A stretch of 64,000 nt of DNA, from contig NZ_LT827010.1 of the NCBI RefSeq assembly GCF_900119315.1, positions 7,868,001 through 7,932,000 of the forward strand. The letters run 5' to 3'. A model generated the notes under the pieces. The model was given only the letters and a program-made list of their open reading frames with translations, did no database searches and was not told where the DNA came from. Below, piece by piece: positions 36,111 to 44,821 of the stretch; position 1 is the first letter of the stretch, and every line of letters begins with the position of its first letter. The translations under genes and the position numbers were made by a program. Source of the DNA: Actinoplanes sp. SE50/110. GTDB taxonomy: Bacteria; Actinomycetota; Actinomycetes; Mycobacteriales; Micromonosporaceae.

Positions 36111-36583
36111 GTGACGGCGACCCGGCGCGCGCCGTCCGGCCAGATCCGGTGCACCTGTTTGCCCTGTTCCCTGGCGAAGGCGACGGTTTCCGCGGTGCCG
36201 CCGCGCGCCCCGGCCTGCGTGCCGTCCCAGACCGCGAGCAGCAGGTCGCTGCGTTCGACCACTTCCCGGCTGGCGGCCTCGTAGGTGAGCTCCGGCGCGC
36301 CGGGCACGGTGAGCCGGGTGACGTCGGTAGCGTACCGGATGAGTTCGCGCAGTTCCCGGTCTTCTTCCGGTTCGGCGCTTATCTCCGGCACCGGGAGCAC
36401 CGCCTCGAAGGTGCCGCGGCAGATCCGGACCGCTTCCACGAAGATCCGGTCCGCGCCGTCGGCGAGGCAGGTGACCCCGTGGATCGGCTTGTGTTTGCGC
36501 AGTTCGGCCACGATCGCGTTGCGGATCGGCCGGCGCGAAGACCGGTCGAGCCCGATGTGGCCCGTCACCCCGATGCGAATCAT
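36086..36583 (-). CDS. SLOG-like nucleotide-binding protein
   Basis: A 165-residue Rossmannoid protein. The N-terminal strand-loop IGVTGHIGLD, the middle segment CLADGADRIFVEAV, and the C-terminal WDGTQAGARGGTAETVAFAREQGK (Gly-rich loop and helix, then a strand) follow the pattern of SLOG-superfamily proteins that bind or cleave nucleotides and derived signals. Start ATG at 36583 has SD AAGGGGG. It lies 37 bases after the TrkA-N/RyR membrane protein gene on the same strand, so they form a two-gene unit. The last residues are encoded inside a tandem repeat. The SLOG assignment is pattern-based inference. Confidence 0.7.
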   Translation of the reverse strand: MIRIGVTGHIGLDRSSRRPIRNAIVAELRKHKPIHGVTCLADGADRIFVEAVRICRGTFEAVLPVPEISAEPEEDRELRELIRYATDVTRLTVPGAPELTYEAASREVVERSDLLLAVWDGTQAGARGGTAETVAFAREQGKQVHRIWPDGARRVAVTSAVPVSA

Positions 36584-36620
36584 CGTGCCCCCTTGACGGC
36601 CATATGCCCTATTAGTCCGT

Positions 36621-38435
36621 TCATGCCGGGAAGAGTGCCCGGTCGGCTCCAGTGTCCGACAAACGGACGACTTGGAAGCCCGCCTCGCCCAGAATTTCCG
36701 GAATGTCGCGAATTGCCCTACGGCAGCGCTCCTGCCCTTCGGCCGGAAGCTGCTCCCATTCCCCCAAAAAGGGGACGTTTCGTTCGGCCGGTGGTACCTC
36801 CCGGGCCCGCGCCTCGGCCAGGGTCGCCTCGACCCATCGCCGCGACTCCCGCTTCGCCAGCTCCTCGACCTCCGCCGCGGTGAACGCGAAATCGTCCGCG
36901 GCACCGTCCCGCGGCACGATCGCGCAGTGCGCCTGGTGCAGTTTCGGGCCGATGTCGGCGGCCTGCAGCCGGTTCGCCCGGCGCAGCGGTTCCGGCAGAT
37001 CGGCCCACGCGGTCATCGCCGGATGCCCACCGGACGGATCGCCGAGCCCGTCGCCTCGCCGATCCCCGCGGGCGAGCCGGGCCACCACGTACCGCTCATG
37101 GATCAGTCGGGCCAGCCGCTCGGCCAGGTCCTCGGCGATCAGCGTCGGATCGCACCCCGCCGCGGCCGGCGAGAACAGCTTGAGCCGCCCGTTCAGCGGG
37201 TCCAGCAGCGGCGGCGGGTGTTCCGGGCTGAACGCGTCGGCCAACTCGGCCAGGCCGTCCACGGCCACCACCACGTCGCCGGCGACCCGGTGCCAGAGCC
37301 GGTATTCGGTCAGGGCGAGCTGCAGCCCGTACTTCTCGTCGGCGAAGAAGAGGAACGCCCGCTCGTAGCGCGACGCGTCGGCCGGGGCGCCGGCGAGCAG
37401 TTCGGCGACGGTCGTCTCCCGGGGCACGACCCGGCACGTGTCGCGCAGAACGGTGTGCCGCCGGGCGACCCGCTCCAGCACCCGGGTGGCGTCCGGCGCG
37501 ACGAGGTCGATGTCGAGCCGCCGGTCCGGCCGGCCCCGGCGCAGCCGCCAGTGCCGGGCCACCTCCACCAGCAGCGCCCGGACCAGCGGTGAGTCACCGG
37601 CCAGCAGCAGCCGCGGCGCGGCGCCGCCGAGCCGGACCGGCAGCGGCTGCCGGGCCAGCAGCACCTGCACGGCCAGCTGGTCGATCTGGAAGAAGTCGAG
37701 CCGCTGCGCCCCCGCGTCGGGCACGCCGAGCCGCCGGGCCTGCAGGGTGAGCGCCCAGTCCGGCTCGTGGATCTGGGCGTAGATGGCCAGGTCGCGGTGA
37801 CCGTCGCCGGCCACCCGGGCGGCGTTCGCGGCGATCGCCAGGTTGACCGCGCTGGACTCGGCGCAGCAGTAGATCACCGCGGCCCGCCCGGCCGCCGCCC
37901 CGCGCAGCACCTCCGGCTCGCGGGCGTCGCCCTGCACGCCGAGCAGGCCGCGGCCGCGCAGCTCCAGCGGGCCGATCGGCCGGGTGCGGACCAGCACCAC
38001 CCGGCGTCCGGCCCGGTGCAGCCGCTCGGCCAGGGTGCGGGCCACCGAGGTGTCACCGCAGACCACCACGTGGTCCCGGGAGCGGCGAGCCCGCCAGCGG
38101 CGCACCTCGGTGGCCAGGAGCAGGCGGCCGCCCTCGACGACCGCGTACAGCGTGACCAGCGGCGCGGCGAACCGGGCGATCTGCAGCGCGACCGGGAAGC
38201 GGGTGCCGCCCTGCAGCGGATCGGAGCCCAGCACGAACAGCTGCATCGTGTCGTACGCCAGGTTCAGCGGGTCCCGACTGCCCGCCGGGGCGGTGGCCAG
38301 ATAGTCGTCGAGGCCGGCGTAGCCGAGCATCAGGGCGGCCGCGCCGATCAGGGCGAACACCACACGCGTCAACGTCACCGCGGGCTGGTGCTGCTCACCC
38401 CACGACGACAGCGGCGCGCGCGGGAAGTTGGCCAT
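36621..38435 (-). CDS. Membrane protein with TrkA-N domains and C-terminal RyR domain
   Basis: The 604-residue protein starts with two membrane helices (about 20-45 and 85-110), between which AYDTMQLFVLGSDPL could be a re-entrant pore-like segment. Two Rossmann units follow: the first is TrkA-N-like (VVVCGDTSVARTLAERLHRAG), the second begins LLLAGDSPLVRALLVEVA. The C-terminus has a RyR-type domain (WADLPEPLRRANRLQAADIGPKLHQAHC). RyR domains in bacteria are known mainly from predicted nucleotide-signalling conflict systems. Start ATG at 38435 has GAGG five bases away. With the SLOG-like gene downstream it looks like a ligand-gated channel or sensor unit; that function is inference. Confidence 0.8.
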   Translation of the reverse strand: MANFPRAPLSSWGEQHQPAVTLTRVVFALIGAAALMLGYAGLDDYLATAPAGSRDPLNLAYDTMQLFVLGSDPLQGGTRFPVALQIARFAAPLVTLYAVVEGGRLLLATEVRRWRARRSRDHVVVCGDTSVARTLAERLHRAGRRVVLVRTRPIGPLELRGRGLLGVQGDAREPEVLRGAAAGRAAVIYCCAESSAVNLAIAANAARVAGDGHRDLAIYAQIHEPDWALTLQARRLGVPDAGAQRLDFFQIDQLAVQVLLARQPLPVRLGGAAPRLLLAGDSPLVRALLVEVARHWRLRRGRPDRRLDIDLVAPDATRVLERVARRHTVLRDTCRVVPRETTVAELLAGAPADASRYERAFLFFADEKYGLQLALTEYRLWHRVAGDVVVAVDGLAELADAFSPEHPPPLLDPLNGRLKLFSPAAAGCDPTLIAEDLAERLARLIHERYVVARLARGDRRGDGLGDPSGGHPAMTAWADLPEPLRRANRLQAADIGPKLHQAHCAIVPRDGAADDFAFTAAEVEELAKRESRRWVEATLAEARAREVPPAERNVPFLGEWEQLPAEGQERCRRAIRDIPEILGEAGFQVVRLSDTGADRALFPA

Positions 38436-38489
38436 CCACACCTCTGACCTCTGCGGGACGTAGACGGCCCTCAGTCTGTCATGGCATCT

Positions 38490-39449
38490 TCACCCTCGGC
38501 CATCGATCATCGTGCCCAGTTCGGCGCGGTCGGCGTTGCCTCCACTGCAGACCACCGCGATCCGGCGCCCGGCGAACAGGTCGGGCCGGCTCAACACCCC
38601 GGCCAGCGCGGCCGCGCCGGCCCCCTCGGCCAGGGTGTGCGCGGCGCTCGCCAGCAGTCGTCGGGCCGCCCCGATCTCGTCGTCACCGACCAGCAGGAAA
38701 TCGGCCAGGCCGGCCCGCATCACCCGCTGCGGCAGCGCGTAGCCGCGCCCGGTGGCCAGGCCGGCCACCGTGGACCGGTTGGGCCGGGCGAGCAACTCGC
38801 CGGCCCGCCACGAGTCGTGTGCGGCCGGTGAGGCGGCCGACTGCACGCCGATCACCGCGCAGCGCGCGCCCAGGGCCGCGCTCACCAGGCAGGCCGCGGC
38901 CGCCCCGGTGCCGCTGCCGACCGGAACCACGATCGCGTCCAGGTCCGGTTCCCGCTCCAGAATCTCCAGGTACAGGGTGCCGACCCCGGCCAGCAGCTCG
39001 GGCGTGTCCCCGGGGCTGACCGCAAGGGCGCCGGTCTCCGCGGCCAGCTTGCCGGCGTGCTCCTGGGCGTCCTCCAGGCGGTCGCCGGCCAGCACCACGC
39101 GGGCGCCCCACGCCTCGACCGCGGCGGCCCGGCCCGGATCGGTGCCGGCCGGCATCACCACCGTGCAGGGCACGCCGTACCGGTGGCTGGCGTAGGCCAG
39201 CGACTGCGCGTGGTTCCCGGTCGACCAGGTGAGCGTCCCGCGGGCCCGGTCGGCGGCCGGCAGGGCGTCCAGCAGGGTCAGTCCGCCGCGCACCTTGAAC
39301 GCGCCGACCGGCTGCGCGTTCTCGTGCTTGACCAGCACGGTCGCGCCGGCCGCCCGGTCCAGCAGCGGGTAGCCGCCGAGCGGGGTGGGCGCCAGGTGGC
39401 GGCGGACGACGGCGTGGGCGGCGCGGAAGTCGGCGAGGGTCAGCTCCAT
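38490..39449 (-). CDS. PLP-dependent threonine dehydratase-like enzyme
   Basis: The 319-residue fold-type II PLP enzyme has catalytic Lys in GAFKVRGGLTLL, WSTGNHAQSLAYA (substrate loop), phosphate-binding VPVGSGTGAAAACL and C-terminal CSGGNAD. It lacks the ACT-like tail of biosynthetic IlvA, so it is a catabolic threonine/serine dehydratase, a racemase-type or a related ammonia-lyase. Start ATG at 39449 has GAGGA seven bases upstream. It is divergent from a LysR gene 83 bases away, which is probably its regulator. Confidence 0.9.
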   Translation of the reverse strand: MELTLADFRAAHAVVRRHLAPTPLGGYPLLDRAAGATVLVKHENAQPVGAFKVRGGLTLLDALPAADRARGTLTWSTGNHAQSLAYASHRYGVPCTVVMPAGTDPGRAAAVEAWGARVVLAGDRLEDAQEHAGKLAAETGALAVSPGDTPELLAGVGTLYLEILEREPDLDAIVVPVGSGTGAAAACLVSAALGARCAVIGVQSAASPAAHDSWRAGELLARPNRSTVAGLATGRGYALPQRVMRAGLADFLLVGDDEIGAARRLLASAAHTLAEGAGAAALAGVLSRPDLFAGRRIAVVCSGGNADRAELGTMIDGRG

Positions 39450-39532
39450 GCGTCGATCCTCGGGCGCGGCAACGCATCGGTCCAATGCCGGATCGCTCGA
39501 TGTCTCATAGATCCGGTTGATAGATTGCCGGT

Positions 39533-40483
39533 GTGCTCGACGTGACCCGGCTGCGGGTGCTGGTCGCCGTGGCCCGGTGCGGGTCGGTGACCGCGGCCGC
39601 GCAGGCCCTGCACTACGCCCAGCCCTCGGTCAGCCACCACCTGGCCCGGCTGGAGGCGGAGACCGGCAGCCGGCTGATCCAGCGGGCCGGGCGCGGCATC
39701 CGCCTCACCGACGCCGGGCGGATGCTGGCCGAGCGCGCCGAGGAGATCCTGGGCCGGCTCGACGCGGCCGAGGCGGAGCTGGCGGCGCACACCGGGCTGC
39801 GGTCCGGGCGGGTGCGGCTGGCCGCCTTCCCCAGCGCGCTGGGGACCTTCGTGCCGGCCGCGGCGGCCGGGTTCGTCGGCGCGCACCCCGGGATCGACCT
39901 GCGCTTCACCGAGGCCGAGCCGCCCGCCGCGGTGCGGCTGCTGCGCAGCGGCGAGGTGGAGGTGGCGCTGCTGTTCACCTATCCCGGGGAGACGGTGCCG
40001 GACCTGGACGGGCTGCGGCCCGAGCCGCTGCTCGAAGAGCGGCTGTATCTGGTGACGCCCGGCGACCGGGCCGGGGACACCCTCGCCGACCATCGGGACC
40101 GGCCGTGGATCAGCGGCTGCGAGCGCTGCCGGGCGGAGCTGCTGCGGGTCTGCGCGGCGGCCGGCTTCACCCCGGACATCCGTTTCACCACCGACGACTA
40201 CGTCGCGGTGCAGGCGCTGGTCGCGGCCGGTCTCGGCGTCACGGTCCTGCCCGCGCTGGCGTTGGCCGCACACCAGGATCCGGGCGTACGGACGGTGGCA
40301 CTGCCCGATACCGCCCGCACCGTCTACGCGGCGGTGTACGGGGACACGCCGGACCCGCCCGGCACCACCGCGCTGCTGGGTCATCTGCGGGCGGCGGCCG
40401 GGCTACCCGCGTACGCGTCGATCGGGAACCTGAACCGGCCGCGGACCGCGAGCGGACCGCGGCCGGGCCGCAGCGGGTGGTGA
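39533..40483 (+). CDS. LysR-family transcriptional regulator
   Basis: The 316-residue protein has the LysR winged helix (about 1-60, LRVLVAVARCGSVTAAAQALHYAQPSVSHHLARLE) and a periplasmic-binding-like effector domain from about 90. Start is GTG at 39533 with no SD. It is divergent from the threonine-dehydratase-like gene. The gap has a repeated ATAGAT (about 39508 and 39522) that could belong to its binding site. The effector is unknown, probably an amino acid handled by the neighbour enzyme. Confidence 0.92.
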   Translation: MLDVTRLRVLVAVARCGSVTAAAQALHYAQPSVSHHLARLEAETGSRLIQRAGRGIRLTDAGRMLAERAEEILGRLDAAEAELAAHTGLRSGRVRLAAFPSALGTFVPAAAAGFVGAHPGIDLRFTEAEPPAAVRLLRSGEVEVALLFTYPGETVPDLDGLRPEPLLEERLYLVTPGDRAGDTLADHRDRPWISGCERCRAELLRVCAAAGFTPDIRFTTDDYVAVQALVAAGLGVTVLPALALAAHQDPGVRTVALPDTARTVYAAVYGDTPDPPGTTALLGHLRAAAGLPAYASIGNLNRPRTASGPRPGRSGW

Positions 40484-40495
40484 CCGGTCAGACCG

Positions 40496-41218
40496 TCACT
40501 TGCCGGTCTTGCCGGTCTTGCCGGTCGATGCGGCCATCCGGTCGACGGCCTCTTTGCTCACGTGCAGGCCGGCACCGAGCTCCAGGAGCTGGTCCCGGGT
40601 CAGCGGGACATCCGCCTGGACGGTGGCGTAGACCTTCGGCGACACCAGGATCATCAGCTGCTGCAGCGGGGCGGCGCCGTGCAGGACCGCCGGGAACCCG
40701 CCGACCGTCACCTTCTCGCCGTCGTCGTTGCCCTCCCGGTACCAGGTCGGCTCCAGATAGATGCCGATCTTGTCGGTCAGCACGCTCGGGTCGTACCGCG
40801 GATCCTTCGACGGGTCGGCGCCCGGCGGCGGATTCTTGACCGATGCCGGGGCGATCGTCAGACCGCCCTCGTCGTCCTTCTGGACGAAGTAGCCCTCCGG
40901 CACCTTGTCGATGGTGAACCACTTCGGCTGCGCGCCGGTGTAGTCGACCAGCTTGACGCGGGCGGCGGGCGTGCTCCCGGCGGCGGCCGGCAGGCTGGCG
41001 GCGACGGCCGGCCCGGACGGCGCGGTGCCGGTGACCGCACCGGTCACCGAGATGGTGGCGACGATCGCGGCCATCCCGAACGCGGTCACCGCGCTGGTCC
41101 GGAAGGTGCGGCGACGGCGCAGGGCGCGCTGCCCGCGTTCCACGTCGGCGGCGATGGTGTCCGCGGCGGCGGCCTCGATCGGGCCGCCGAAGCGCTCGAG
41201 TCTGGTGTGCAGGTCCAT
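40496..41218 (-). CDS. Single-pass membrane protein co-encoded with SigE-family sigma factor
   Basis: The 240-residue protein has a short cytoplasmic N-terminus (about 1-40, basic RRRRTF), one membrane helix (about 45-68, AFGMAAIVATISVTGAVTG) and an extracytoplasmic domain without a recognised fold, ending in a run of TGK repeats. It starts two bases after the sigma-factor stop. Position suggests an anti-sigma or sensor partner, but the zinc anti-sigma HxxxCxxC motif is missing, so this stays inference. It is convergent with the LysR gene. Confidence 0.72.
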   Translation of the reverse strand: MDLHTRLERFGGPIEAAAADTIAADVERGQRALRRRRTFRTSAVTAFGMAAIVATISVTGAVTGTAPSGPAVAASLPAAAGSTPAARVKLVDYTGAQPKWFTIDKVPEGYFVQKDDEGGLTIAPASVKNPPPGADPSKDPRYDPSVLTDKIGIYLEPTWYREGNDDGEKVTVGGFPAVLHGAAPLQQLMILVSPKVYATVQADVPLTRDQLLELGAGLHVSKEAVDRMAASTGKTGKTGK

Positions 41219-41220
41219 GA

Positions 41221-41775
41221 TCAGCTGGCTCCCTGTGGTTGGCCGGAGAAGGTGGTCGCGAGGGCGGGCTGCCCCAGCGCGGCACGCAGTTTGTCGAGAG
41301 CCCGGGCCGTCTGGCTCTTCACCGTGCCGGCTGAGCAGCCCAGCGCCCGGGCCGTCTCGGCCACGTCCATGTCGTGGACGAACCGAAAGACGACCGCCGC
41401 GCGCATCCGCGGGGGCAGTTCGCCGAGCGCCCGGGCCAGTTCCGGATCGCCGTCGTCCGCGCCGACGAGCTCGCCGGCCCGGTCCGGGACGTCCGCGACC
41501 GGCCGCTCGTGCCGCCGCCAGATCCGTTTGCGCTCGTCGACCAGCGCGTTGAAGAGGGCCCGCCGCACGTAGGCGTCCGGGCTGTCGGCCCGCCCGAAGG
41601 CCGCCCACGAGACGTAGAGCTTCGTCAGCGCGGTCTGCACGAGATCCTCGGCGAGAAAGGCGTCACCGGCGGTCAGCAACCGCGCGGTGTACACCATCCG
41701 GCCGCGTTGCTCGGCCACGAAGCCGGCGAACTGGCTGTCACGCTCGGTGTTACCCGAGCCTCTGTCTGCTCTCAC
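41221..41775 (-). CDS. SigE-family ECF-type sigma factor
   Basis: The 184-residue protein has sigma regions 2 and 4 only. Region 2 contains FVAEQRGRMVYTARLLTAGDAFLAEDLVQTALTKLYVSW; region 4 contains LPPRMRAAVVFRFVHDMDVAETARALGCSAGTVKSQTARALDKLR. The pattern is that of the SigE-family (SigE70 of Streptomyces-type) ECF factors abundant in actinomycetes. Start is GTG at 41775; no clear SD, and a longer frame upstream is not family-like. The downstream membrane protein is the likely regulatory partner. Confidence 0.9.
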   Translation of the reverse strand: MRADRGSGNTERDSQFAGFVAEQRGRMVYTARLLTAGDAFLAEDLVQTALTKLYVSWAAFGRADSPDAYVRRALFNALVDERKRIWRRHERPVADVPDRAGELVGADDGDPELARALGELPPRMRAAVVFRFVHDMDVAETARALGCSAGTVKSQTARALDKLRAALGQPALATTFSGQPQGAS

Positions 41776-41911
41776 GTCCGGATAGACCGGCGAGGGCGGC
41801 GGCCAGGTTGCACGATCGCGGGACGACCTGGCCGCGCGTGGACCGGGAAAGGGCCAGGATCCGTCCCGCGGATCATGGCCGTCGGGGGTAGCGGGTAGCC
41901 GGTCGAGAACC

Positions 41912-43414
41912 TTAGAGGGCGCAGCCCTCGGCGGCCGGCAGCGGCGCCGGGACACCGATCGTCGGCAGGCCCAGTGAGACGCCCTTGAGCTTCGGCGTGG
42001 TGCCCGCCTCGGCGGCGTCGCCGGCCCGGGTGCGGCGGTGCGAGAGCGGCGCGCCGTCGGCGTTGAGGTGGTGCGGCGCGGCGTAGGTGATCACCGTCTC
42101 GACGATGTCGCCCGGGCGCGGGCTGAGGTCGCCGGTCGCGAAGTGGACCAGGCGGCCGTCCCGGGCCCGGCCGCTCATCCGGCCGGTGCGCTCGTCCTTG
42201 CGACCCTCGCCGACCGCGACCAGCACCTCGACGGTCTCGCCGACCAGTTTCCCGTTCTCCGCCCAGGTGATCTCCTCGAGGGTGGCGATCAGGCGCTCGT
42301 AGCGCTCCTGGACCACCTTCTTCGGCACCTGCTCCGCCATCGTGGCGGCCGGGGTGCCGGGACGCTTCGAGTACTGGAAGGTGAAGGCGCTGGAGAAGCG
42401 GGCCCGGCGGACCACCTCGAGGGTCTGCTCGAAGTCCTCGTCGGTCTCGCCGGGGAAGCCGACGATGATGTCCGTCGTGATCGCGGCGTCCGGCATCGCG
42501 GCCCGCACCTTGTCGATGATGTCCAGGTATTTCTCCTGGCGGTAGCTACGGCGCATCGCCTTGAGCACCCGGTCCGAGCCGGACTGCAGCGGCATGTGCA
42601 GCGAGTGGCAGACGTTCGGCGTCTCGGCCATCGCGGCGATCACGTCGTCGGTGAAGTCCTTCGGATGCGGACTGGTGAACCGGACCCGCTCCAGGCCCTC
42701 GACGTCACCGCAGGCGCGCAGCAGCTTGCCGAAGGCGAGCTTGTCACCGAACTCGACGCCGTACGAGTTCACGTTCTGCCCGAGCAGGGTGACCTCGAGG
42801 ACGCCCTCGGCGACCAGCGCGCGGACCTCGGCCAGCACGTCGCCCGGGCGGCGGTCCTTCTCCTTGCCGCGCAGCGACGGCACGATGCAGAACGTGCAGG
42901 TGTTGTTGCAGCCCACCGAGATCGACACCCAGCCGGCGTAGGTCGACTCCCGCTTGGTCGGCAGCGTCGACGGGAACACCTCGAGCGACTCGAGGATCTC
43001 CACCTGCGCCTGCTCGTTGTGCCGGGCACGCTCCAGCAGGGCCGGCAGCGAGCCGATGTTGTGGGTGCCGAAGACCACGTCGACCCAGGGCGCCTTCTTG
43101 ACGATGTCGCCCTGATCCTTCTGCGCCAGGCAGCCGCCGACGGCGATCTGCATGCCGGGGTTCTTCAGCTTCGTGGGACGCAGGTGGCCCAGGTTGCCGT
43201 AGAGGCGGTTGTCGGCGTTCTCCCGGACCGCGCAGGTGTTGAAGACCACCACGTCGGCGGCGTCGGCGTCAGCGGCGCGCACGTAGCCCGCGTCCTCCAT
43301 CAGCCCGGAGATCCGCTCGCTGTCGTGCACGTTCATCTGGCAGCCGTAGGTGCGCACATCATAGGTGCGCGCGGCGCTGGGCATCCCGGAACTGCTCTGC
43401 ATCTCGGTAGTCAT
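41912..43414 (-). CDS. miaB: tRNA-2-methylthio-N6-dimethylallyladenosine synthase
   Basis: The 500-residue radical-SAM methylthiotransferase has an N-terminal UPF0004 domain with three cluster Cys (RTYGCQMN, FNTCAVREN, VGGCLAQ). The radical-SAM site is CNNTCTFC, and a TRAM domain lies near 410-460. It adds the methylthio group to i6A37 made by MiaA. Start ATG at 43414 lacks a good SD. The C-terminus carries an extra 40 residues (LKGVSLGLPTIGVPAPLP) beyond TRAM. Confidence 0.96.
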   Translation of the reverse strand: MTTEMQSSSGMPSAARTYDVRTYGCQMNVHDSERISGLMEDAGYVRAADADAADVVVFNTCAVRENADNRLYGNLGHLRPTKLKNPGMQIAVGGCLAQKDQGDIVKKAPWVDVVFGTHNIGSLPALLERARHNEQAQVEILESLEVFPSTLPTKRESTYAGWVSISVGCNNTCTFCIVPSLRGKEKDRRPGDVLAEVRALVAEGVLEVTLLGQNVNSYGVEFGDKLAFGKLLRACGDVEGLERVRFTSPHPKDFTDDVIAAMAETPNVCHSLHMPLQSGSDRVLKAMRRSYRQEKYLDIIDKVRAAMPDAAITTDIIVGFPGETDEDFEQTLEVVRRARFSSAFTFQYSKRPGTPAATMAEQVPKKVVQERYERLIATLEEITWAENGKLVGETVEVLVAVGEGRKDERTGRMSGRARDGRLVHFATGDLSPRPGDIVETVITYAAPHHLNADGAPLSHRRTRAGDAAEAGTTPKLKGVSLGLPTIGVPAPLPAAEGCAL

Positions 43415-43437
43415 GGCAATTGACCAGGGTACTGCGG

Positions 43438-43890
43438 TCAGGCCGCGGCCCGGAACCGGGAGCGGGCGCAACCCGGGCCGGTGGCGCAGTCCGGGTCGGC
43501 GCCGGTGCACGGGCGGGCATGCCGCCGTTCGACACCGTCGTCGGTCTCCTCCTCCTCGACGTGCACGGCGCGCAGCGTCCCGTCCGGCTCGGCCAGCACG
43601 TACCGGGTCGGGTTGAGGGTGTCGTCGGGCAGCAGCAGCGCGGCGCCCAGCCGAACCGCGACCGCGCTGGCGATCGTCTCCTCGGCGAGGTGGCCCGGGG
43701 CCAGGAATACATCGATCAGTGTCGGAAAATCGCCACCGACCTGATAAACGTCGCAGAGCAGGCCGCCGAAGCCCCCCCCGGCGATCTCCCCCACCGGGGT
43801 TTCCAACGCTCCAGCCAGGGCGTTCCGCACGCGCTCGGGCTCGATCAGCCCGGCGGCGGACCAGTTCCAGAGGCCAGCCATACCCGTCAT
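43438..43890 (-). CDS. Hypothetical protein upstream of miaB
   Basis: This 150-residue protein begins with ATG at 43890 (SD AGGGA, eight bases). The first 110 residues look globular (FPTLIDVFLAPGHLAEETIASAVAVRLGAALLLPDD). The last 40 are rich in Glu, Arg and Cys (RPCTGADPDCATGPGCA) and could bind metal. It reads toward miaB with a 23-base gap, so both may be on one transcript. No family is recognised. Confidence 0.7.
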   Translation of the reverse strand: MTGMAGLWNWSAAGLIEPERVRNALAGALETPVGEIAGGGFGGLLCDVYQVGGDFPTLIDVFLAPGHLAEETIASAVAVRLGAALLLPDDTLNPTRYVLAEPDGTLRAVHVEEEETDDGVERRHARPCTGADPDCATGPGCARSRFRAAA

Positions 43891-44015
43891 GGTCTACGTC
43901 CCTTTCGCCCCGCGCCGGCTGCGTTACCGCTCCGTGACCATTCTCGTCGCATTCCGATACCTGTGTCCCCCTAAGGTGGCACCCATCGAGTGACCGACGA
44001 GCGGATGGACACGGG

Positions 44016-44759
44016 GTGGCAGGCGAGGCTCTCATCGTTCTGGAGAACGTGAACAAGTGGTTCGGCCCGCTGCACGTGCTGAAAGATGTTGATCTGTCGG
44101 TCGAGCGGGGCGAGGTCGTCGTCGTCATCGGACCGTCCGGTTCGGGCAAGTCGACGCTGTGCCGGGCGATCAACCGGCTGGAGCCGATCGACTCCGGCTC
44201 GATCACCTTCGACGGTCAGCCGCTGCCCGCCGAGGGCCGGGCGCTGGCCCGGCTGCGCAGCGAGGTCGGCATGGTCTTCCAGTCGTTCAACCTGTTCGCG
44301 CACAAGACCATCGTGCAGAACGTGATGCTCGGCCCGGTCAAGGTCCGCAAGGAGAAACCGGCCGCCGCCCGGGAGCGCGCGATGGCGCTGCTCGACCGGG
44401 TCGGCATCGCCGCCCAGGCGGACAAGTTCCCGGCCCAGCTCTCCGGCGGCCAGCAGCAGCGGGTCGCGATCGCCCGGGCGCTGGCCATGCAGCCCAAGGC
44501 GTTGCTCTTCGACGAGCCGACCAGCGCGCTCGACCCGGAGATGGTCGGCGAGGTGCTGGACGTGATGACCGCCCTGGCCCGGGAGGGGATGACCATGGTG
44601 GTGGTCACCCACGAGATGGGCTTCGCCCGGCACGCGGCGAACCGGGTGGTCTTCATGGCCGACGGCCAGCTGGTCGAGCAGGCGACACCCGCCGAGTTCT
44701 TCGCCAATCCGAAGAGCGAGCGGGCGCGCGACTTCCTTTCCAAGATCCTGACGCACTGA
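44016..44759 (+). CDS. gluA: Amino-acid ABC transporter ATP-binding protein (glutamate type)
   Basis: The 247-residue ABC ATPase is of the polar amino-acid class. It has Walker A GPSGSGKST, Q loop MVFQSFNLF, signature LSGGQQQR, Walker B LLFDEPTSALDPE and H-loop VVVTHEM. Start GTG at 44016 is not backed by a strong SD. It is first of a four-gene operon with a binding lipoprotein and two permeases, the order of the corynebacterial gluABCD glutamate importer. Confidence 0.94.
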   Translation: MAGEALIVLENVNKWFGPLHVLKDVDLSVERGEVVVVIGPSGSGKSTLCRAINRLEPIDSGSITFDGQPLPAEGRALARLRSEVGMVFQSFNLFAHKTIVQNVMLGPVKVRKEKPAAARERAMALLDRVGIAAQADKFPAQLSGGQQQRVAIARALAMQPKALLFDEPTSALDPEMVGEVLDVMTALAREGMTMVVVTHEMGFARHAANRVVFMADGQLVEQATPAEFFANPKSERARDFLSKILTH

Positions 44760-44821
44760 TCCACCTCACAGACCGCCCCCAAGACTGTTCAGCGGTTCGA
44801 TCTAACAAGGAGAAGAGGACC

